A DNA stretch of 64,000 bases from Pseudomonas sp. TH31. GTDB lineage: Bacteria; Pseudomonadota; Gammaproteobacteria; Pseudomonadales; Pseudomonadaceae. This document shows positions 60,292-64,000 of this stretch, one piece after another. The stretch spans positions 186,001 to 250,000 of the forward strand of contig NZ_JAEKEZ010000033.1 in NCBI RefSeq assembly GCF_016650815.1, given 5' to 3'. The notes below the pieces were generated by a model. The model saw only the letters and a list, made by a program, of their open reading frames with translations, ran no database searches and was not told where the DNA came from. Position numbers and translations under genes: made by a program. Within the stretch, counting starts at the first letter, position 1. Each line of letters begins with the position of its first letter.

Positions 60292-60452
60292 GGTCTGTCT
60301 CCGATGAATGCACTGAGCTTACTAGAGGGCGGCAGGCGGATTCAATCAGAAAATACTATCGGGCACCGACAGTGTTTTCTATCGCTTCCGTGCCTGGAGG
60401 GTTGTGACACACTCTGCGTTTGGCCAACACGATGATCTTTGCGGAGCGTTGC

Positions 60453-60895
60453 ATGGTTTTCGAACGACGTCCGGCGACGTCCCGGGATCTGGATTTCGCC
60501 CGAGACCTGACCTGTCAGAACATGTTGCACTATTACATTCAGCACGACCTTCTGTGGCTGGATGAGGCTTTTGATGTCGCCTGGGCCGGCCGGGAAAACT
60601 GGCTGATTATGCAGGGCGACGTTGCGGTGGGGTTTTTCAGCCTGAGTCGTGATGCCAAGGCCCTGTACATCCGCGAACTGCACATGGCTGAAGCCTTTCG
60701 GGGCAGGGCGCAGGTTCCTGGGCGATCGATCAGGTATGGGCCATGACCTGCGCGGAACGTAGGCCTGCCTTGCGCCTGACTGTTTTTAAAAATAATCCGG
60801 CGCAGGCGCTGTATCAGCGAAAGGGCTTGGAGGTGGTCGGCGAGGACGGGTATTTCCTGAGAATGCAGCGCGAAGTCGATGCCCCTCGTCGCTGA
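60453..60895 (+). CDS. GNAT-family N-acetyltransferase (one-base frameshift)
   Basis: Restored length is about 147 residues, start MVFERRPATSRDLDFARDLT behind GCGGAG. Acetyl-CoA binding region: AKALYIRELHMAEAFRGRGAG, then LTVFKNNPAQALYQRKGLEVVGE, the usual GNAT C-terminal motif. The frame breaks at 60706-60708, where three G replace four; uncorrected it stops at 60746. The substrate is unknown. It is upstream of gacA on the same strand, 127 bases away. Confidence 0.82.
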
Positions 60896-61022
60896 AACGC
60901 ACAGACGGCAAGCTTTCAAAGATGAATTGAAACTTTTTATATGTCGCTTGCCGCTAGGTCTGCCAGTCGCTTTTTGCTAAGGTGTTCGGCAACTCAATAC
61001 GACCATATCGCGAGGTGTCTGC

Positions 61023-61664
61023 TTGATTAGGGTGCTAGTAGTCGATGACCATGATCTCGTTCGTACAGGCATTACACGAATGCTGGCTGACATCGATGGC
61101 CTGCAAGTAGTCGGCCAGGCCGAGTCAGGGGAGGAATCCCTGGTCAAGGCGCGTGAGTTGAAACCCGATGTGGTTCTGATGGACGTCAAGATGCCCGGGA
61201 TCGGCGGTCTTGAAGCCACGCGAAAATTGCTGCGCAGTCATCCCGACATCAAAGTTGTCGCGGTCACTGTGTGTGAAGAAGATCCGTTTCCTACACGGTT
61301 GCTGCAGGCCGGTGCGGCGGGTTATCTGACCAAGGGCGCAGGATTGCCGGAAATGGTCCAGGCTATTCGGCTGGTGTTTGCCGGGCAACGTTACATCAGC
61401 CCGCAAATCGCCCAGCAATTGGCGATCAAATCGTTCCAGCCGACCAACGATTCGCCTTTCGATGCCTTGTCAGAGCGTGAGATCCAGATCGCGTTGATGA
61501 TTGTCGGCTGTCAGAAGGTTCAGATCATTTCCGACAAACTTTGCCTCTCGCCGAAAACCGTGAATACTTACCGTTACCGCATTTTCGAGAAGCTTTCGAT
61601 CAGCAGCGACGTCGAACTGACGCTATTGGCGGTTCGTCACGGCATGGTTGATGCCAATCTCTGA
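61023..61664 (+). CDS. gacA: Response regulator GacA
   Basis: Global activator of secondary metabolism, exoenzymes and biofilm via small RNAs, phosphorylated by GacS. It has 213 residues with a TTG start at 61023 behind GAGGTG, the usual start for this gene in Pseudomonas. N-terminal receiver: Asp54 in VVLMDVKMPG, acidic pair DD at 8-9, Lys in GYLTKGAG. C-terminal LuxR/FixJ HTH: ALSEREIQIALMIVGCQ, LCLSPKTVNTYRYRIFEKL. uvrC follows two bases after the stop, as in other gammaproteobacteria. Confidence 0.97.
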   Translation: MIRVLVVDDHDLVRTGITRMLADIDGLQVVGQAESGEESLVKARELKPDVVLMDVKMPGIGGLEATRKLLRSHPDIKVVAVTVCEEDPFPTRLLQAGAAGYLTKGAGLPEMVQAIRLVFAGQRYISPQIAQQLAIKSFQPTNDSPFDALSEREIQIALMIVGCQKVQIISDKLCLSPKTVNTYRYRIFEKLSISSDVELTLLAVRHGMVDANL

Positions 61665-61666
61665 AA

Positions 61667-63490
61667 ATGACTGAAGTCTTCGATCCGAGTGCCTTCCTGT
61701 CGACCGTGAGCGGACGCCCCGGCGTCTATCGCATGTTCGACAGCGATGCACGCCTGCTTTACGTCGGCAAGGCCAAGAATCTCAAGAAGCGCCTGGCAAG
61801 TTATTTTCGAAAAGCCGGTCTTGCGCCCAAGACCGCCGCGCTGGTGGGCCGTATCGCCCAGATCGAAACCACGATCACGGCCAATGAGACCGAAGCCTTG
61901 TTGCTTGAGCAGACGCTGATCAAGGAATGGCGTCCGCCCTACAACATTCTGCTGCGTGACGACAAATCCTATCCTTACGTCTTTCTCTCGGATGGCCAGT
62001 TTCCGCGCTTGAGCATCCACCGCGGTGCAAAAAAGGCCAAGGGCAAGTATTTTGGCCCTTATCCAAGCGCGGGTGCCATTCGAGAAAGTCTGAGTTTGCT
62101 GCAAAAAACCTTTTTCGTTCGCCAGTGCGAAGACAGCTATTACAAGAACCGTACGCGGCCTTGCCTGCAATACCAGATCAAGCGCTGCAAGGCCCCGTGT
62201 GTCGGGCTGGTGGAGCCGCAGGTGTATGCCGAAGACGTACGGCACTCGGTGATGTTCCTTGAGGGGCGCAGCAACGCGCTGACGGACGAGCTGTCTGCCG
62301 GGATGGAGGAGGCTGCGATCAACCTCGAGTTTGAGCGCGCGGCTGAATTGCGAGACCAGATTTCATTGCTGCGCCGGGTTCAGGACCAGCAGAGCATGGA
62401 GGGCGGAACCGGCGATATCGATGTGATCGCCGCGTTCGTCAATCCGGGGGGCGCCTGTGTTCACTTGATCAGCGTGCGTGGCGGCCGGGTGCTGGGCAGC
62501 AAGAATTTCTTCCCGCAAGTCGGGATTGAAGAAGACGTATCCGAAGTCATGGCGGCATTTTTGGGCCAGTACTTCATCACCAGTCCCGAGCGGGATTTGC
62601 CGAGCGAACTGATCGTCAACGTGGTTCACGATGATTTTCCGGTCCTGATCGCCGCCATCGACGAACTGCGCGGTCGCGAATTGTCCATCAGCCACCGGGT
62701 ACGCGGTACGCGAGCGCGCTGGCAGCAACTGGCGGTCACCAATGCCGAGCAAGCCTTAAGCGCGCGACTGGCCAATCGTCAGCATGTCGCCGCGCGTTTC
62801 GATGCTCTGGCGCAAGTACTGAACCTGGAGGAGCCACCACAGCGCCTTGAGTGTTATGACATCAGCCACTCCAGCGGTGAAGCCACTGTGGCATCCTGCG
62901 TGGTGTTCGGCCCGGAAGGCCCGATCAAGTCTGACTACCGCCGGTATAACATCGAGGGTGTGACACCAGGCGACGACTACGCTGCAATGCACCAGGCCCT
63001 GACCCGACGCTTCAGCAAACTGAAGGACGGCGAGGGCAAGTTGCCGGACATCCTGTTGGTGGACGGGGGCAAAGGTCAGCTGTCCATGGCCCGGGACGTA
63101 CTCAATGAACTGGCAGTGCCTGATCTGATTCTGCTGGGCGTGGCCAAGGGCGCGACGCGCAAGGCCGGTTTCGAAACCTTGTACCTGAATGACGCTGCAC
63201 ATGAATTCACGCTGCGCGGTGATTCCCCCGCACTGCATTTGATCCAGCAGATTCGCGATGAGGCCCACCGTTTCGCCATTACCGGGCATCGGGCACGACG
63301 GGGTAAAACCCGTCGTACCTCAACGCTTGAAGGCGTTGCGGGCGTCGGGCCGACACGTCGGCGCGATTTGTTGAAACATTTTGGTGGATTGCAGGAGCTG
63401 TCTCGTGCCAGCATCGAAGAGATCGCCAAAGCACCCGGGATCAGTAAAAAGCTCGCTGAGTCGATTTATGCAAATCTGCACAGCGAGTAG
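61667..63490 (+). CDS. uvrC: Excinuclease ABC subunit C
   Basis: Makes both incisions in nucleotide excision repair. A protein of 607 residues, start MTEVFDPSAFLSTVSG. N-terminal GIY-YIG nuclease (PGVYRMFDSDARLLYVGKA), a Cys-rich segment (RPCLQYQIKRCKAPCVG), UVR/UvrB-binding helices (EFERAAELRDQISLLRRVQD), RNase-H-like second nuclease (LECYDISHSSGE, LLVDGGKGQL) and C-terminal tandem helix-hairpin-helix (GVAGVGPTRRRDLLKHFGGL). Overlap-close to gacA and followed by pgsA: a transcription unit conserved in Pseudomonas. Confidence 0.97.
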   Translation: MTEVFDPSAFLSTVSGRPGVYRMFDSDARLLYVGKAKNLKKRLASYFRKAGLAPKTAALVGRIAQIETTITANETEALLLEQTLIKEWRPPYNILLRDDKSYPYVFLSDGQFPRLSIHRGAKKAKGKYFGPYPSAGAIRESLSLLQKTFFVRQCEDSYYKNRTRPCLQYQIKRCKAPCVGLVEPQVYAEDVRHSVMFLEGRSNALTDELSAGMEEAAINLEFERAAELRDQISLLRRVQDQQSMEGGTGDIDVIAAFVNPGGACVHLISVRGGRVLGSKNFFPQVGIEEDVSEVMAAFLGQYFITSPERDLPSELIVNVVHDDFPVLIAAIDELRGRELSISHRVRGTRARWQQLAVTNAEQALSARLANRQHVAARFDALAQVLNLEEPPQRLECYDISHSSGEATVASCVVFGPEGPIKSDYRRYNIEGVTPGDDYAAMHQALTRRFSKLKDGEGKLPDILLVDGGKGQLSMARDVLNELAVPDLILLGVAKGATRKAGFETLYLNDAAHEFTLRGDSPALHLIQQIRDEAHRFAITGHRARRGKTRRTSTLEGVAGVGPTRRRDLLKHFGGLQELSRASIEEIAKAPGISKKLAESIYANLHSE

Positions 63491-63522
63491 AATGCCAACT
63501 CACCTCGTAGCCAGTTGTGCCG

Positions 63523-64000
63523 ATGAATATCCCTAATCTGATTACCGTTCTACGCGTCCTGCTCATTCCGATCTTCATTTTACTGTTCTACCTGCCGTAC
63601 CAGTGGAGCTATCTGGCTTCCAGTTCGGTCTTCGCATTCGCCGCAGCCACTGACTGGCTCGACGGATACCTGGCCCGTCGTCTGGAACAGAGCACGCCGT
63701 TCGGGGCCTTCCTCGATCCGGTGGCTGACAAATTGATGGTCGCCGTTGCGCTGGTATTGCTGGTGCAAGAACACGGCAACCTGTGGCTCACACTGCCGGC
63801 AGCGGTCATTATCGGTCGCGAGATTGTCGTCTCGGCGTTGCGAGAGTGGATGGCCGAACTCGGCGCCCGTGCTCACGTCGCCGTGTCGAACCTGGGCAAA
63901 TGGAAAACCGCCGCGCAAATGCTGGCGCTGGTGATCCTACTGGCCAATCCATCGGACTTCAGCTTCTGGGTCCTGGTGGGTTACGCCTTGTTGCTGGTAT
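63523..64000 (+). CDS. pgsA: CDP-diacylglycerol-glycerol-3-phosphate 3-phosphatidyltransferase (5' part)
   Basis: Committed step to phosphatidylglycerol at the inner membrane. The ATG at 63523 starts MNIPNLITVLRVLLIPIFIL; 159 codons are in the window before it runs off the right edge. The CDP-alcohol phosphotransferase motif D-x2-DG-x2-AR-x8-G-x3-D-x3-D is complete: DWLDGYLARR, then GAFLDPVADK. Four hydrophobic helices are visible. It follows uvrC by 32 bases. Confidence 0.96.
   Translation, partial: MNIPNLITVLRVLLIPIFILLFYLPYQWSYLASSSVFAFAAATDWLDGYLARRLEQSTPFGAFLDPVADKLMVAVALVLLVQEHGNLWLTLPAAVIIGREIVVSALREWMAELGARAHVAVSNLGKWKTAAQMLALVILLANPSDFSFWVLVGYALLLV

Noticed and set aside
60420..60452. 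Earlier start for the GNAT gene
   Set aside because: Upstream codons lack a ribosome-binding site, whereas the ATG at 60453 follows GCGGAG and begins the family-like MVFERRPAT.

Overview
The window is chromosomal DNA of a gamma-proteobacterium of the Pseudomonas fluorescens group. The evidence is the gacA-uvrC-pgsA order at the right end, the cti, metH, sohB and cysI-DUF934 genes, the hbcR/ketone-body operon, high GC with Pseudomonas-like coding, and about 19 REP/REPIN-type inverted repeats. The core sequence is GTGGGAGCGAGCCTGCTCGC in one family and GATCGCAGCCTTCGGCAGCT in another. No rRNA, tRNA, CRISPR, prophage or complete insertion sequence was seen; the only mobile-element trace is a short IS110-type transposase N-terminus near 2.1 kb.

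Layout. 0-6.4 kb: histidine phosphatase, sohB protease, the sulfite reductase pair DUF934/cysI, a 37-residue membrane peptide, a periplasmic binding protein and a DUF2970 protein. 6.6-14.7 kb: metH (B12-dependent methionine synthase), divergent cti (fatty acid cis/trans isomerase), an acyltransferase and nfuA. 14.8-24.5 kb: a cobalamin regulon in two divergent operons, cbtB-cbtA-cobE-cobM leftward and cobW-cobN-chlI-VWA rightward, each behind its own cobalamin riboswitch. 24.6-34.6 kb: a phospholipase-D-like protein, poxB, an FMN oxidoreductase with its divergent MerR regulator, an MFS efflux pump with a divergent LysR regulator, and a TerC-CBS membrane protein.

35.1-42.0 kb: a catabolic cluster of four ABC-transporter genes, ridA, an IclR regulator, a PLP-dependent deaminase/dehydratase and kdgK (2-keto-3-deoxygluconate kinase). 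The combination suggests uptake of an amino-sugar acid such as D-glucosaminate and its conversion to KDG and then KDPG. 42.1-46.3 kb: a parvulin, a hybrid histidine kinase and a divergent PilT/PilU-like ATPase. 46.4-52.4 kb: the 3-hydroxybutyrate/acetoacetate operon (permease, bdhA, acetoacetyl-CoA synthetase) with its sigma-54 activator and a visible -24/-12 promoter. 52.5-58.0 kb: a Yej-type peptide ABC transporter. 58.2-60.3 kb: a second parvulin and a class I DAHP synthase behind an apparent transcription attenuator, whose leader peptide carries a run of Phe, Tyr and Trp codons. 60.4-64 kb: a GNAT acetyltransferase, gacA, uvrC and the start of pgsA.

Sequence quality. At least fourteen otherwise well-conserved genes are split by a single-base indel. 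Nearly all are a missing base in a short G/C (or A) run, about half at CCCGGG-type sites. They include metH, cobN (twice), chlI, kdgK, acetoacetyl-CoA synthetase and a hybrid kinase. The pattern points to sequencing or assembly error rather than gene decay, so these genes are annotated here as full-length CDSs with the frameshift noted.
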